Source: an uncultured Acidobacteriia bacterium (lineage in GTDB: Bacteria > Acidobacteriota > Terriglobia > Bryobacterales > Bryobacteraceae). Taken from it: a stretch of 64,000 nt of DNA. Where the stretch lies: the NCBI GenBank assembly GCA_903907865.1, contig CAIVPR010000099.1, positions 1 to 64,000 of the forward strand, written 5' to 3'. Positions 7,729-16,485 of this stretch are shown in pieces (position 1 is the first letter of the stretch; each line of letters opens with the position of its first letter). The notes below the pieces were generated by a model that was given only the letters and a program-made list of their open reading frames with translations, searched no databases and was not told where the DNA came from. The translations under genes and the position numbers were made by a program.

Positions 7729-9027
7729 TTGGTCACAGTGGATACAACGCTTCTCGCGCGAACTTCCATCCCCGACGCCGCACCCCGCATCGCACTGCCG
7801 TGGATCGTGCGCCTGCGTTACGGGCTGGCCGCCGGACAGTTCCTGACCACCCTCGTGGTCCGCCTCTTCCTGGGCGTGGACATTCCCATCGTTGCGATGG
7901 CGGTGGGCCCGCTCGTGGTCGCCGGCACCAACCTCTTCCTTGCCGCGCAGGCCGCCAAGGGCAGCGTCTCGACCTCGCGCCTCGTCGCGTGGGCCTTCGT
8001 CCTCGACACCGTCTGCCTCACCTACGTCCTCATGCTCAGCGGGGGCCCGGCAAATCCGTTCAGCCTCCTCTATCTGGTCCAGGTCACCCTCGCCGCCGTG
8101 ATCTTGACCAAACGCTGGACCTGGGCGCTCGGCGGATTCTCGGCCTTCTGTTTCGGACTGCTTTTCTGGCAATACCGCCCCATCCCCGCCTTGGAAATGC
8201 ACCACGCGCCGGGCACCATCAGCCTCCACTTGGCAGGCATGTGGGCGGGTTTCGCGGTCGCCGCCTTCCTCGTCGCCATGTTCTCGGGCAAGATTTCCGA
8301 ACTTCTCCGCCAGCACGAGGATTCGCTGCTCAAGATGCAGGCCGAATTGTCCAAAAAAGATCGCCTCGCCTCCCTGGCCACACTCGCCGCCGGGGCCGCC
8401 CACGAACTCAGCACTCCGTTGGGCACAATCGCCATAGTCGCGCGCGAAATGGAGACCACAGCAGACGCGCTCGGCGACCCCTCGCTTGCCGACGACTGCC
8501 GCCTCATCCGCTCCGAGGTTGAACGCTGCCGCGATATCCTCTGGCGCATGAGCGTGCAAGGTGCCGAGCCCACCGGTGCCGCCCTCGAAACCGTGCCAAT
8601 AGCCGAATTACTGGAAGGCGTCCTTGAACAGGTCCAGAATTCGGGCCGACTTCGGATCGAACTCGATGCCGACCCCCTTGCGTCCGTTCGAATTCCCCGA
8701 CGGCCCTTCGAACAAGCGCTGATCGCCTTGGTGCGGAACGGACTGGACGCCGGAGGCACCGCCGACGTGGTTCTCTCGGGCCGCCGGATGGGCAATTTGG
8801 CGCGGTTCACCGTTGTCGACCGCGGCACCGGAATGCCGGAGGAAGTCCTCCGCCGCATCGGCGAGCCGTTTTTCACAACCAAGGAGCCGGGCAAGGGAAT
8901 GGGACTCGGCACTTTCCTCACGCGCGCCCTCGCCGAACAACTGGGAGGCCGTTTGAGCTACGAATCCGTTCCCGGGGCCGGCACCTCCGCCATTCTGGAA
9001 CTGCCGGTGGAGGGGAACCCCGCGTGA
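7729..9027 (+). CDS. regB: RegB/PrrB-type redox sensor histidine kinase
   Basis: A 432-residue membrane kinase with about six hydrophobic segments in residues 30-185, then DHp and ATPase domains. The H-box AGAAHELSTPLGT (H225) is the RegB/PrrB/ActS form. GGPANPF (105-111) matches the GGxxNPF quinone-sensing motif, and C267 in EVERCRDILWRM sits where the redox-active cysteine of Rhodobacter RegB lies. The N, G1 and G2 boxes (VRNGLDAG, VDRGTGMP, GKGMGLGTFL) are intact. It is expected to sense the quinone pool or redox state and phosphorylate the next gene product. The stop overlaps the regulator GTG as GTGA. The start is uncertain: TTG 7729 or GTG 7738. Confidence 0.88.
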   Translation: MVTVDTTLLARTSIPDAAPRIALPWIVRLRYGLAAGQFLTTLVVRLFLGVDIPIVAMAVGPLVVAGTNLFLAAQAAKGSVSTSRLVAWAFVLDTVCLTYVLMLSGGPANPFSLLYLVQVTLAAVILTKRWTWALGGFSAFCFGLLFWQYRPIPALEMHHAPGTISLHLAGMWAGFAVAAFLVAMFSGKISELLRQHEDSLLKMQAELSKKDRLASLATLAAGAAHELSTPLGTIAIVAREMETTADALGDPSLADDCRLIRSEVERCRDILWRMSVQGAEPTGAALETVPIAELLEGVLEQVQNSGRLRIELDADPLASVRIPRRPFEQALIALVRNGLDAGGTADVVLSGRRMGNLARFTVVDRGTGMPEEVLRRIGEPFFTTKEPGKGMGLGTFLTRALAEQLGGRLSYESVPGAGTSAILELPVEGNPA

Positions 9028-9593
9028 TCGCTGCCCCAATCGATCAGGAAACGGATCGCGCCGTCCTCGTGGTGGACGACGACGACATCTTCCGCAACCG
9101 TCTATGCCGGGCCTTCACGGCACGGGGCTGGCTCGCCAGCGGGGCGCACGATGGTGGCACCGCTCTCGACTTGGCGGCGCGCAACGCGCCCGACTTGGCC
9201 ATCGTGGACCTCCGTCTCCCGGGCATGGGCGGCCTGGAGATCGTCCGGGCCTTGAGGGATCTCGACGAGACCACCTGCATCATCATGCTGACCGGTTACG
9301 GAAGCATCGCCACGGCGCTTTCCGCCACCAGGCTGGGAGCCAACCACTTCCTCACCAAGCCAGCCGACGCCGACCAGATCCTCGGCGCATGGCAGCGGAT
9401 CGCCAGCGGTAGCGACGGCATCCAGGCGCCGGACCTGGATCAACCCGTGCCAAGCCTCGCGCGCGTCGAATGGGAGCACATCCAGCGCGTGCTTTCCGAT
9501 TGCGAGGGGAACGTCTCACTGGCCGCCAAACTCCTAGGCCTGCACCGGAGATCGCTACAGCGCAAGCTGATGAAGTATCCACCCCGGGTTTAG
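9024..9593 (+). CDS. regA: RegA/PrrA-type response regulator with Fis-type HTH
   Basis: A 189-residue regulator starting at GTG 9024. The receiver has the acidic cluster DDDD at 18-21, phosphoacceptor D62 (VDLRLPGMGG), Thr in IIMLTGYGS and Lys in HFLTKPAD. After a proline-containing linker comes a Fis-type helix-turn-helix (about 150-185, NVSLAAKLLGLHRRSLQRKL), the compact architecture of RegA/PrrA/ActR. In proteobacteria this pair controls photosynthesis, respiration, carbon and nitrogen genes with redox state. Target genes here are unknown but could include the many cytochrome genes. Confidence 0.9.
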   Translation: MIAAPIDQETDRAVLVVDDDDIFRNRLCRAFTARGWLASGAHDGGTALDLAARNAPDLAIVDLRLPGMGGLEIVRALRDLDETTCIIMLTGYGSIATALSATRLGANHFLTKPADADQILGAWQRIASGSDGIQAPDLDQPVPSLARVEWEHIQRVLSDCEGNVSLAAKLLGLHRRSLQRKLMKYPPRV

Positions 9594-9693
9594 GCGTTTT
9601 TCGGCACCCTGCTGGTCTTGCCGAGCCGCTGCCTCACCTACGCTTGAGCGGAAACCGGCCTTTGGTCATGCGCCGATCACTCTCACCCGAGGG

Positions 9694-9777
9694 GCTCGAA
9701 CAAACACTCCCTTGCGGTCGCGGCTCGGTAACAGGCTGATTCCGCCGAGCCGCGACCGCGAGGGAGCGTTGTTCGGG
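9694..9777. repeat. Inverted pair of the REP-like repeat (REPIN-like), copies 2 and 3
   Basis: Copy 2 (9694-9728, GCTCGAACAAAC...GCGGCTCGG) is followed by a 16-bp spacer and an inverted copy (9745-9777, CCGAGCCGCGACC...GTTGTTCGGGG). Together they can fold into one long hairpin between regA and the convergent ABC transporter gene. It may act as a transcription barrier, but no T-tract follows it. Confidence 0.8.
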
Positions 9778-9808
9778 GAACCGAGAATGCGAAGGTCCGA
9801 AGGAAACA

Positions 9809-9903
9809 CGGTTCGCGCCAAGGTCGCAAAGACAATGCACGCAAAGGCCGCAAAGTAAATTGGCGTGCTTTGCGTCCTCACTTGGCGTTCTTTGCGCGAA
9901 CCG
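9809..9903. repeat. Palindromic CGCAAAG-type repeat
   Basis: A perfect 10-bp inverted repeat (CGGTTCGCGC at 9809-9818, GCGCGAACCG at 9894-9903) encloses several CGCAAAG/CTTTGCG heptamers in mirror orientation (for example 9825-9831, 9850-9855 and 9868-9874). It is a second repeat family, distinct from the neighbouring REP-like pair. It overlaps the last codons and stop of the minus-strand ABC gene at 9878. Confidence 0.7.
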
Positions 9904-11644
9904 CCTCTTCTTCGTGCCGTGGGACCCCGCCCGCTTCCTGTCCACTTCCATCCATCCCAAACCGACCCGCCGGATACACCAACCATCCTCCATCCCCCGT
10001 CAGTTCCAGAATCTGCGAATGGAACTTCACCAGTTCCGGATGGTGTGTCACGCTCACAATCGTCGTCGACGTCGCCGCCAGCGCCCCGTACAGAGCCTCC
10101 TCATTCTCGCGGTCCAGCGCGCTGGTCGCTTCATCCAAGAGCACATACCGGGGATTCTTCAGCAGCACCCGCGCGAACGCCAGCCGTTGCCGTTCCCCGA
10201 CCGACAACACCTTCTCGAAATCAATCGCCCCGTCGAAGCCGCCGCACCGGACCTCCAGATCCCCCAGGTTCACCCGCTCCAGAACCTCCCGCGACTCCTC
10301 GTCGCCCAGCACTCTCCCCAGATTCGGATAACTCAGCTGCTCCCGCAGCGTTCCCACAATCATGTACGTGTGCTGCGGCAGAAACAACAAGTCGCCCGCA
10401 TCCGGCCGCCCGATTGTGCCCGTGCCGGAATTCCACAACCCCGCCATCATGCGCAGCAGGGAACTCTTCCCCAGTCCGCTGCCCCCCAGGATCATCAGAT
10501 TCTCACCGCTCCCCACCGACGCCGTAAGCTCCCGAATCAAGGTCCGCTCATAGTTCGGCGTCTGCAATGTCACCTTGTCGAACTGCAATCGCTCGCTCCG
10601 CACCATCGCGATCCGGTCGCCGGCCGGTCCCGCGGCCACACCCAGCCGTTTCAAGTGGCTGTTCAGCGTCTTCACCCGCTGGATCCCCGCCGCGAATCCC
10701 GCCAGGCTCTCCATGTTGTCCACCAAGATAGTGAGCGACCCCATGATCGCCGCAAACGCCCCCGTCGCCTGCACGATCCGCCCCACTTCCAACTCTCCCG
10801 ACAGCACCCTGGGCGCAATCACGATGCTAGGCAGCAGCGCCATCAGCAGCGAGTGCGTGTACTGGAAGAAATTCAGCCCGAATTGCCACCGCGTCCGCCG
10901 CATGTAGTTCTCGAACAGAATCCCGTACAGGCTCTGGACGCGTGCCAGTTCCTGTTTCTCCCCGTGATACAACGCGATGAATTCCGCGTTCTCGCGCACG
11001 CGGACCAGGCCGAAACGGAAGTTGGCCTCCTTCCGCCGCTGCTGGTAGTAGAGCGACACCATCTTGGCACCGAACACGCCGTACGTCAGCATCGTCACGG
11101 TCGTCGCATATAGTACCAGGAACAGCACCAGATACCCGGAGATGCCCCAAAGCACGTGGCCAAAAGCCACTATTTGGAAGACTGCGGTCGTCAGGACCAG
11201 CACGAAATTCACGGACTGCTGCGTTATCGAATTGATGTCTTCGGCGATGCGCTGGTCGGGATTGTCGATCGCAGCCTCGGCATGCAGTTGGTAAAAAGCG
11301 TGGTTCCGGAAGTACCGCTCCAGGACCCGCAGACTCAACGCCTTCCGCCAATGCATCCCCACCCGGTCGCGGACGAAATAATATGCGGAATATTCGGGCA
11401 CCGCGATCAGCAACAACAAGAGATAGATGCGGACGGAATGCCAGAACCGACCCGCCTCCCTGGCCGCCAGCGCCGACGCGAATTCCCCGGCCTGCGCATT
11501 GAACCAGACATTCAACTGCGTGTCGGCCAGCAGCAGAAGGATCAACAGCCCCAGCAGCCACCAGGACTTCCGGCCCCCCTTGGAAACCCAGAACGGCTTG
11601 GCGATCAACAGCGCCTGCTTCAGCAGATGGAGGTTGAGCTTCAT
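9878..11644 (-). CDS. SbmA/BacA-like ABC transporter with fused ATPase domain
   Basis: 588 residues. The N-terminal membrane domain is of the ABC_membrane_2/SbmA-BacA type (LNVWFNAQAGEF, then RDRVGMHWRKALSLRVLERYF, helices to ~330). The C-terminal nucleotide-binding domain has Walker A LGGSGLGKSSL, signature LSVGERQRLAFARVLL and Walker B YVLLDEATSALD. Relatives of the YddA/Rv1819c type import cobalamin, bleomycin or peptides, so uptake is as likely as export. The start overlaps the upstream ABC gene stop (ATGA 11641-11644). The last residues (EEEAVRAKNAK) are encoded by the CGCAAAG repeat, so the native C-terminus may have been altered. Confidence 0.83.
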   Translation of the reverse strand: MKLNLHLLKQALLIAKPFWVSKGGRKSWWLLGLLILLLLADTQLNVWFNAQAGEFASALAAREAGRFWHSVRIYLLLLLIAVPEYSAYYFVRDRVGMHWRKALSLRVLERYFRNHAFYQLHAEAAIDNPDQRIAEDINSITQQSVNFVLVLTTAVFQIVAFGHVLWGISGYLVLFLVLYATTVTMLTYGVFGAKMVSLYYQQRRKEANFRFGLVRVRENAEFIALYHGEKQELARVQSLYGILFENYMRRTRWQFGLNFFQYTHSLLMALLPSIVIAPRVLSGELEVGRIVQATGAFAAIMGSLTILVDNMESLAGFAAGIQRVKTLNSHLKRLGVAAGPAGDRIAMVRSERLQFDKVTLQTPNYERTLIRELTASVGSGENLMILGGSGLGKSSLLRMMAGLWNSGTGTIGRPDAGDLLFLPQHTYMIVGTLREQLSYPNLGRVLGDEESREVLERVNLGDLEVRCGGFDGAIDFEKVLSVGERQRLAFARVLLKNPRYVLLDEATSALDRENEEALYGALAATSTTIVSVTHHPELVKFHSQILELTGDGGWLVYPAGRFGMDGSGQEAGGVPRHEEEAVRAKNAK

Positions 11645-13476
11645 GCAGCTTCCGGAACCTGGCCCGATTCCCGCGCCAGCTCCGCAAACCAGCCGTGCCC
11701 TTCCAGCAGTTCCGCCGGACGCCCGTGTTCCGCCACCGCGCCGTCTTTCAGAACATAGACGTAATCCGCATTCTTCATCATTGTGTAGCGGTGCGCGATC
11801 ACCAGCATCGTCGGCTTCGGCGAAAGGCTGTCCAGCGCACTGCGCACGTCCAACTCCGTGGCGTAGTCGAGGTTGGCGGTCGCCTCGTCCAGGATCAGCA
11901 GGCGCGGACGGTCCAGCAGCATGCGGGCGATTTGGAGTCGCTGCCGTTCACCCAGGGAAAGCCCAACGCCATGCTCCCCAACCGGAGTCTCCAGCCCATC
12001 TGGAAGCCGCTCCAGCATCCGGCCAAGACCCGCCGATAACGCCGCGCCGCGGATCTCGGCCATCGTCGCGAGCGGTCGCTTGTAGCGGATATTGTCGGCC
12101 AGGGTGCCCCGGAATACCGTTCCGTCGGAGGAAACCACCCCGATGGCCGCGCGCACCGCCGCGCATCCGGCCATGTCCAGAGGTTGCCCGTCCACCAGAA
12201 TTTCGCCCGCGGTCGGTTCGAAGAGCTTCAGCAGGAGGTCCGCGGTGGTCGTCTTCCCGGCACCGGAAGGTCCCGCCAGCGCGGTGGTCTTTCCGGCTTC
12301 GAGGGTCAAGGTGATCCCGTGCAACACCTCCCGCTCCGGCGTGTATCCAAAGTGGACCCCGCGGAACTCGATCAAGCCCGGTCCCTCGGAAAGTGGAATT
12401 CCCACCGGTTCCAGCGGCCCGGCCTCCTGCAGTTTCACCGCCCGGCGCAGGGATGCCAGGTTTTCCTGAAGACTCACGGCCAGCCCGTTCAGCGAGTCGA
12501 TGGGCGAGTAGAGCCGGTCCAGATAGGCCGCGAACATGACAACGTCGCCAGGCGTCAGTTGGTGCCGCAGCACCAGCCAACCTCCATACCCGAGGAGCAG
12601 CGACTTGCTCAGATTGCTGATGGCCACCTGGGAGAGGTAGTATTTCTGCGACGTCCGGAGTCGGCGCAGATACATTTGGTACGCCGCGAGCGACTGATCC
12701 CGCAGCTTTTCCTCTTCGCGGGCTTCCGCGCCCGAGAGCTTGACCGTCTTCACGGCGCCGATCGTGTCGGTGATGTGCGCCGAAATGTCCTCCCACATCT
12801 GGTAGTAGGGGTCGAGATTGGACTGCAACTTCAGCGCCGCCCGCCGGGCCAACCATATGTAGGGCGGCAGGAGGCAGACCGAGAGTAGCGCCATCTCCCA
12901 GTTCTGGGTGAGCATGATGGCGCAGATCGCAACCAGCCGGACGGCCTCCGGGGCGATTTGCTGGGAGACGGCGTGGACGACGGGCGAAACCTGGTCGCAC
13001 TGGTCGATGCGCCGAGCCAGTCCCGCGCTGGCCTGGTGGTCAAAGAACCGGATGGGCAGGCGCAGCACGTGGCCGAACGTGCCCACAATGAGCTTCGACT
13101 CCATGTGGCTGGCCACCAGCGACCCGTAATAGGTGGCGCGTTGGTAGAAGTAGTACGAGAGGACGGCGATCACGAACAGCAGCACCACCGAGACCAGCAG
13201 GGTTTGCAGCGTTTGCATCGGCGTCTGGGACGCAACCGACGCCAGTTTCGACGCGACTTCGGGCACGCGGCCGACAAACATCCCGGCCACCGCGTTGATT
13301 GCGGCCCGGTAGACCAGAGGCTGTGTCAGGTCCAAGCCCGTGTAGAGGAAGGAGAAGAGGCTGACGAGGACGAATTGCCGCTTGTACTGCTTTGCGAGAA
13401 GGTACAGGGCGCGCAGGACCCGCCGGTCGAACGGGGACTCCGGGTGTTCCGCGCGTTCTTCGGGCTCTTCGGGCAT
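11641..13476 (-). CDS. ABC exporter-type half transporter (MsbA-like fold)
   Basis: 611 residues. An N-terminal six-helix type IV exporter membrane domain (~35-330) precedes an ATPase domain with Walker A AGPSGAGKTTTADLLL, signature LSLGERQRLQIARMLL, Walker B LLILDEATANLD and the switch histidine in IAHRYT. It could form a homodimer or heterodimer to export lipid, peptide or drug. It is the first gene of a two-gene unit with the SbmA-like transporter and shares a 4-bp overlap with it. The substrate cannot be deduced. Confidence 0.85.
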   Translation of the reverse strand: MPEEPEERAEHPESPFDRRVLRALYLLAKQYKRQFVLVSLFSFLYTGLDLTQPLVYRAAINAVAGMFVGRVPEVASKLASVASQTPMQTLQTLLVSVVLLFVIAVLSYYFYQRATYYGSLVASHMESKLIVGTFGHVLRLPIRFFDHQASAGLARRIDQCDQVSPVVHAVSQQIAPEAVRLVAICAIMLTQNWEMALLSVCLLPPYIWLARRAALKLQSNLDPYYQMWEDISAHITDTIGAVKTVKLSGAEAREEEKLRDQSLAAYQMYLRRLRTSQKYYLSQVAISNLSKSLLLGYGGWLVLRHQLTPGDVVMFAAYLDRLYSPIDSLNGLAVSLQENLASLRRAVKLQEAGPLEPVGIPLSEGPGLIEFRGVHFGYTPEREVLHGITLTLEAGKTTALAGPSGAGKTTTADLLLKLFEPTAGEILVDGQPLDMAGCAAVRAAIGVVSSDGTVFRGTLADNIRYKRPLATMAEIRGAALSAGLGRMLERLPDGLETPVGEHGVGLSLGERQRLQIARMLLDRPRLLILDEATANLDYATELDVRSALDSLSPKPTMLVIAHRYTMMKNADYVYVLKDGAVAEHGRPAELLEGHGWFAELARESGQVPEAA

Positions 13477-13871
13477 ACTGCCGTTCTAGGCAGCACGCGG
13501 AGGGCCAACGATCATGGGGCGGGCAATATTGGCGACAGCGGGGTGTCCCCAGCTTTACATCTTGCGGCGGTGTCTTCACTTCCGGACCAAGGGAAACCCA
13601 TCCACGCAGACCTTCGGCTTCCCGTTCTGAGGCCCAAGGGTGGTCGCAGCGGGCCGGAGTCGCCCGATCTGCCTCCTCTGGGCCGCAGCAATTGTTTGCT
13701 CTCGCTACCGAGATCTGCGCACACGTGGAAAGACAGGCTCCTCTGGGAACGCGTTGGCGAAGAGTTCGAACCTTGGGAGGCCGCACCCTAGCCGACTTCC
13801 CACCCTCGAGGTGGCTCGTTCTTGGCAGTGCATCATCGCCCTTGCAAGAGTTGCGCTATACTAACTGCACA
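13477..13871. other. 395-bp intergenic region with a possible promoter
   Basis: The region lies between divergently transcribed genes. Several short frames cross it but none has a convincing start or domain. TATACT at 13857-13862 is a good -10-like hexamer for the gene starting at 13872, though no matching -35 box is evident and the leader would be very short. No RNA gene was recognised. Confidence 0.4.
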
Positions 13872-15077
13872 ATGTGCACTCCAAAGTGGTTTCGACCACC
13901 TATTTTGGCATTGGCACTCTGCCCAGCCTTGGTTCGCGCGGAAGATTTTCGCCTAGTCCATCTTGGCGTTGAGAAGGTCATTCTGCAAACTGAGCTGAGA
14001 TACGAAGGCAAGGGCGTACGTCTGATCGCGACGGCAACGAATGATTCCGGCTCCACCATTCAGCACGCTAGGATCTGCATTGTCGCCGATGCATGGCAGA
14101 AGGAATGCCTGTTTGACCTCTGGAACACATCTCCATGGCTGCCCGGAACCGAGACTACCTGGAACGTTGCGACGGCAAGGAAGATTGCCAGCTTGGTTCA
14201 TACGGCGTCCCTGGTCGAATTCGACGCAGCAGCGCCAGCGAACTCAGCCACTCCTGCACCGCCACCTGTGATTGCGACCCCGCCCCCAACTACAATCAAC
14301 CCACCTGCGCCGCCTGTGGTATCAGTTCCCGCCATCACGTACTCGACCAACCTGCCATCTCAGGGTGCCGCAAAGTTGATTCCAGACGGAACTGCGGTTC
14401 GAATGCGGCTGGCCCAGAATCTATCTTCTGCTAACGCGCAGGTTGGCCAATCTGTGAGTTTCGAGGTATTGGATGATGTGAGAGTTGGGAGCACGTTGGC
14501 TATCGCCGGAGGCGCAATGGCAATAGCCTCGGTGACCGAGTCCCAGGCCAAGAGAAGCATGGGGCGAGCGGGACATCTGGATGTGACGCTGGATTATGTC
14601 CGTTCCGTTTCGGGCGAAAAGATCAGGCTCCGTGGCATACAGAACTCAAAGGGTGGCGGCCACACGGCAGCAGTGACCGGCGCCATTGTCGCAACTGCTG
14701 TTGTGTTCTGGCCCGCAGCACCGCTGTTCCTGTTTGTTAAAGGCAAGGACATCACAATCCCCAAGGGCCACGAAGTCGTGGTTTTCGTCGACGGGGATCA
14801 GTCTCTTTCTGGACTCACTGAGCAGAGATCTTCTGGGCCCAAGCCCAGCGCCGTTGTCGAATCCACCGTCCAGGGTCAATCCAAGGACAAGCCACTAACG
14901 AATGAGGATGTCCTCACCCTGAAGTTGGCAGGATTTGGAGACGAGTTCATTGTTACAAAGATCAAGAACTCCAATGCCATGTTCAACGTCGAAACCGTGG
15001 AACTCGTAAAGTTGAAGCTTGCAGGCTTGTCGGAGGCGGTAATCGGCGCGATGGTTCAGGCAAACACCCAAAAGTGA
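13872..15077 (+). CDS. Exported protein with tandem C-terminal repeat motif, function unknown
   Basis: 401 residues from ATG 13872. The open frame upstream to 13392 is antisense to the ABC gene and is not part of it. A signal peptide (PPILALALCPALVRA) leads to a small beta domain and a Pro-rich linker (residues ~125-155). Next is a domain beginning IPDGTAVRMRLAQNLSSANA, seen from memory in other acidobacterial exported proteins. One hydrophobic stretch (VFWPAAPLFLFV) follows. The end reads DVLTLKLAGFGDEFIVTKIK...VELVKLKLAGLSEAVIGAM, two related helical motifs. GC and codon use are lower than in neighbouring genes, which could mean transfer or weak expression. Confidence 0.7.
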   Translation: MCTPKWFRPPILALALCPALVRAEDFRLVHLGVEKVILQTELRYEGKGVRLIATATNDSGSTIQHARICIVADAWQKECLFDLWNTSPWLPGTETTWNVATARKIASLVHTASLVEFDAAAPANSATPAPPPVIATPPPTTINPPAPPVVSVPAITYSTNLPSQGAAKLIPDGTAVRMRLAQNLSSANAQVGQSVSFEVLDDVRVGSTLAIAGGAMAIASVTESQAKRSMGRAGHLDVTLDYVRSVSGEKIRLRGIQNSKGGGHTAAVTGAIVATAVVFWPAAPLFLFVKGKDITIPKGHEVVVFVDGDQSLSGLTEQRSSGPKPSAVVESTVQGQSKDKPLTNEDVLTLKLAGFGDEFIVTKIKNSNAMFNVETVELVKLKLAGLSEAVIGAMVQANTQK

Positions 15078-15133
15078 GCTGTTTCGAGGCGACTTCATTA
15101 CTCGGGATACCCGACCTACGCTAGAATCGTCGT

Positions 15134-15307
15134 ATGACGGATGCGCAAATATTCACGATTGCGATGTCCGTGATCCTTCAGGTCGCCATGCTGATCTACT
15201 CCAACCGCGGCCTCGCCGATTCCAAGGAAACGCTACGTGCCGACCTGCGCTCGGGGTTCGCCCGCATGTCGAGCGAAATCCAATCCCTGCGCACCCACCT
15301 CAAGTAG
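15134..15307 (+). CDS. Very small membrane/coiled-coil protein
   Basis: A 57-residue frame from ATG 15134 to TAG 15305-15307: MTDAQIFTIAMSVILQVAML, then an Arg/Glu-rich amphipathic helix ending SSEIQSLRTHLK. One N-terminal transmembrane segment plus a C-terminal coiled coil matches the layout of the 88-residue protein at 25788-26054. No function is known. TAGAAT at 15122-15127 is a possible -10 box but is very close to the start. Confidence 0.55.
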   Translation: MTDAQIFTIAMSVILQVAMLIYSNRGLADSKETLRADLRSGFARMSSEIQSLRTHLK

Positions 15308-15309
15308 CC

Positions 15310-15798
15310 CTAATTCCCACCCCGCAAATACCCAAACAACACCCCCCGCGCCCCCTCATCCAGCCATTCCGACAACGCCGGAGCACCCCCGTGCCCCTCT
15401 TCCACTACCTTCACCGACCCCTCCTTCAACTTCTCCGGAAACTCCGCAGCCGCGTGGCACCTTGCGCACCAAGCTTGGAAATACCCCTCCCCCGGACTCT
15501 TCGCCGAAGCCGCCGGACGCCCCTTCAGCGTCCGCAAATACGCCACCAAATCGTCCATCTCTGCCGGACGGAACGAATACCGGAACGACGGCATCCCGTT
15601 GAACCCCTCGGCCACGATCTCCCGGACATTCTCCTCGCTCACCCGGTTGCCGTTGCGCAGCGTCACCTTCCCGAACAGGCTGTCCAGCTTCGGCGCGCGC
15701 CCGTTCACGTGGCATCCAGAGCACGACCGGAACAACTCCCGGCCCCTCTCGACATCACCCTCCGTAGCCAACATCAGCACCAGCAACAGCGGCAACAT
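15310..15798 (-). CDS. Diheme c-type cytochrome
   Basis: 162 residues with a signal sequence (MLPLLLVLMLA). Two heme-binding sites are present: CSGCH (residues ~31-35) in the first class I domain, with FNGMPSFRYSF giving a likely Met ligand, and CARCH (~111-115) in a second, shortened domain. It is probably a periplasmic electron carrier. It is convergent with the tiny gene at 15134 and follows the cyclophilin-type gene at 15805 by 6 bp, so it is likely co-transcribed with it. Confidence 0.8.
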   Translation of the reverse strand: MLPLLLVLMLATEGDVERGRELFRSCSGCHVNGRAPKLDSLFGKVTLRNGNRVSEENVREIVAEGFNGMPSFRYSFRPAEMDDLVAYLRTLKGRPAASAKSPGEGYFQAWCARCHAAAEFPEKLKEGSVKVVEEGHGGAPALSEWLDEGARGVLFGYLRGGN

Positions 15799-15804
15799 CG
15801 CGGC

Positions 15805-16422
15805 CTACTGGGCGATCCGCGCGGTCTTAATATAGTCCAGATTCGGGAACTCCTTCTCCAAATACGCGTTCCCCTCGGTCTTCATCCTTATCTGGTCCGG
15901 CCGCTCGCCGTCGCCCGAATAGATCTGGTCGACCGTGTCCATGCCGCTCACCACCTTGCCCACAGGCGCGAAACCCATCGGGTCCAGCCGCGCGTTGTCC
16001 ACATAGTTGATGAACATGTGCGTGGTCCGGCTGTTGGGCTGGCTCGACGCGGCGAACGTGATCGTGCCCCGCGCGTTGGTGGTCTTCACCTCGTCGTCCG
16101 GGATCGAGACGTCCCAGTCGGCCGCCACCTTCGGGTCTGCCGCCGCGCCCCACTGCACCATGAACCCAGGCACCACGCGGTAGAACCGGCTTCCGTCGAA
16201 GTACTTCGACTTCACCATGTTGTAGAGCCGGTCGGCCCCGTTCGGAGCCTGCTCGCGGTTGATCTCGACCACGAACAGTCCCCGCGAAGTGTCGAAATTG
16301 ACCCGGTAGGTGGCTGGCGCGGTCTCATTGGCCGGAGCCTTGGCCTCCGGGGCCTGCGCGGTGGAATGGGAACAGGCGGACATCAGGCCCGCCAGCACGA
16401 TTGCAAACTGGATTCTTTTCAT
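15805..16422 (-). CDS. Peptidyl-prolyl cis-trans isomerase, cyclophilin type, lipoprotein
   Basis: 205 residues from ATG 16422; the much longer open frame upstream is antisense to the next gene and is not coding. The signal ends in a lipobox-like LMSAC (Cys ~17). The cyclophilin core shows FYRVVPGFMVQWG, TITFAASSQPNSRTTHMFIN and GFAPVGKVVSGMDTVD, matching PpiA/PpiB. It should catalyse proline isomerisation during protein folding in the periplasm. It leads the two-gene unit with the diheme cytochrome. Confidence 0.88.
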   Translation of the reverse strand: MKRIQFAIVLAGLMSACSHSTAQAPEAKAPANETAPATYRVNFDTSRGLFVVEINREQAPNGADRLYNMVKSKYFDGSRFYRVVPGFMVQWGAAADPKVAADWDVSIPDDEVKTTNARGTITFAASSQPNSRTTHMFINYVDNARLDPMGFAPVGKVVSGMDTVDQIYSGDGERPDQIRMKTEGNAYLEKEFPNLDYIKTARIAQ

Positions 16423-16485
16423 ATAAGGACACTCCCATTCTAAATCGCCCCCGCCGCCCGCCCGAACTGCGATATCATCTTCTTG

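Noticed and set aside
9634-9993. Short minus-strand frames between regA and the ABC gene
   Set aside because: They are translations of the REP-like and CGCAAAG repeats, a common source of false proteins.
9860-11113. Long plus-strand frame reading His/Arg/Pro/Gln-rich sequence
   Set aside because: Antisense to the ABC transporter carrying intact Walker and signature motifs.
13392-13871. Upstream extension of the exported protein gene at 13872
   Set aside because: Low-complexity Arg/Gly-rich translation overlapping the ABC exporter gene; a signal peptide begins at 13872.
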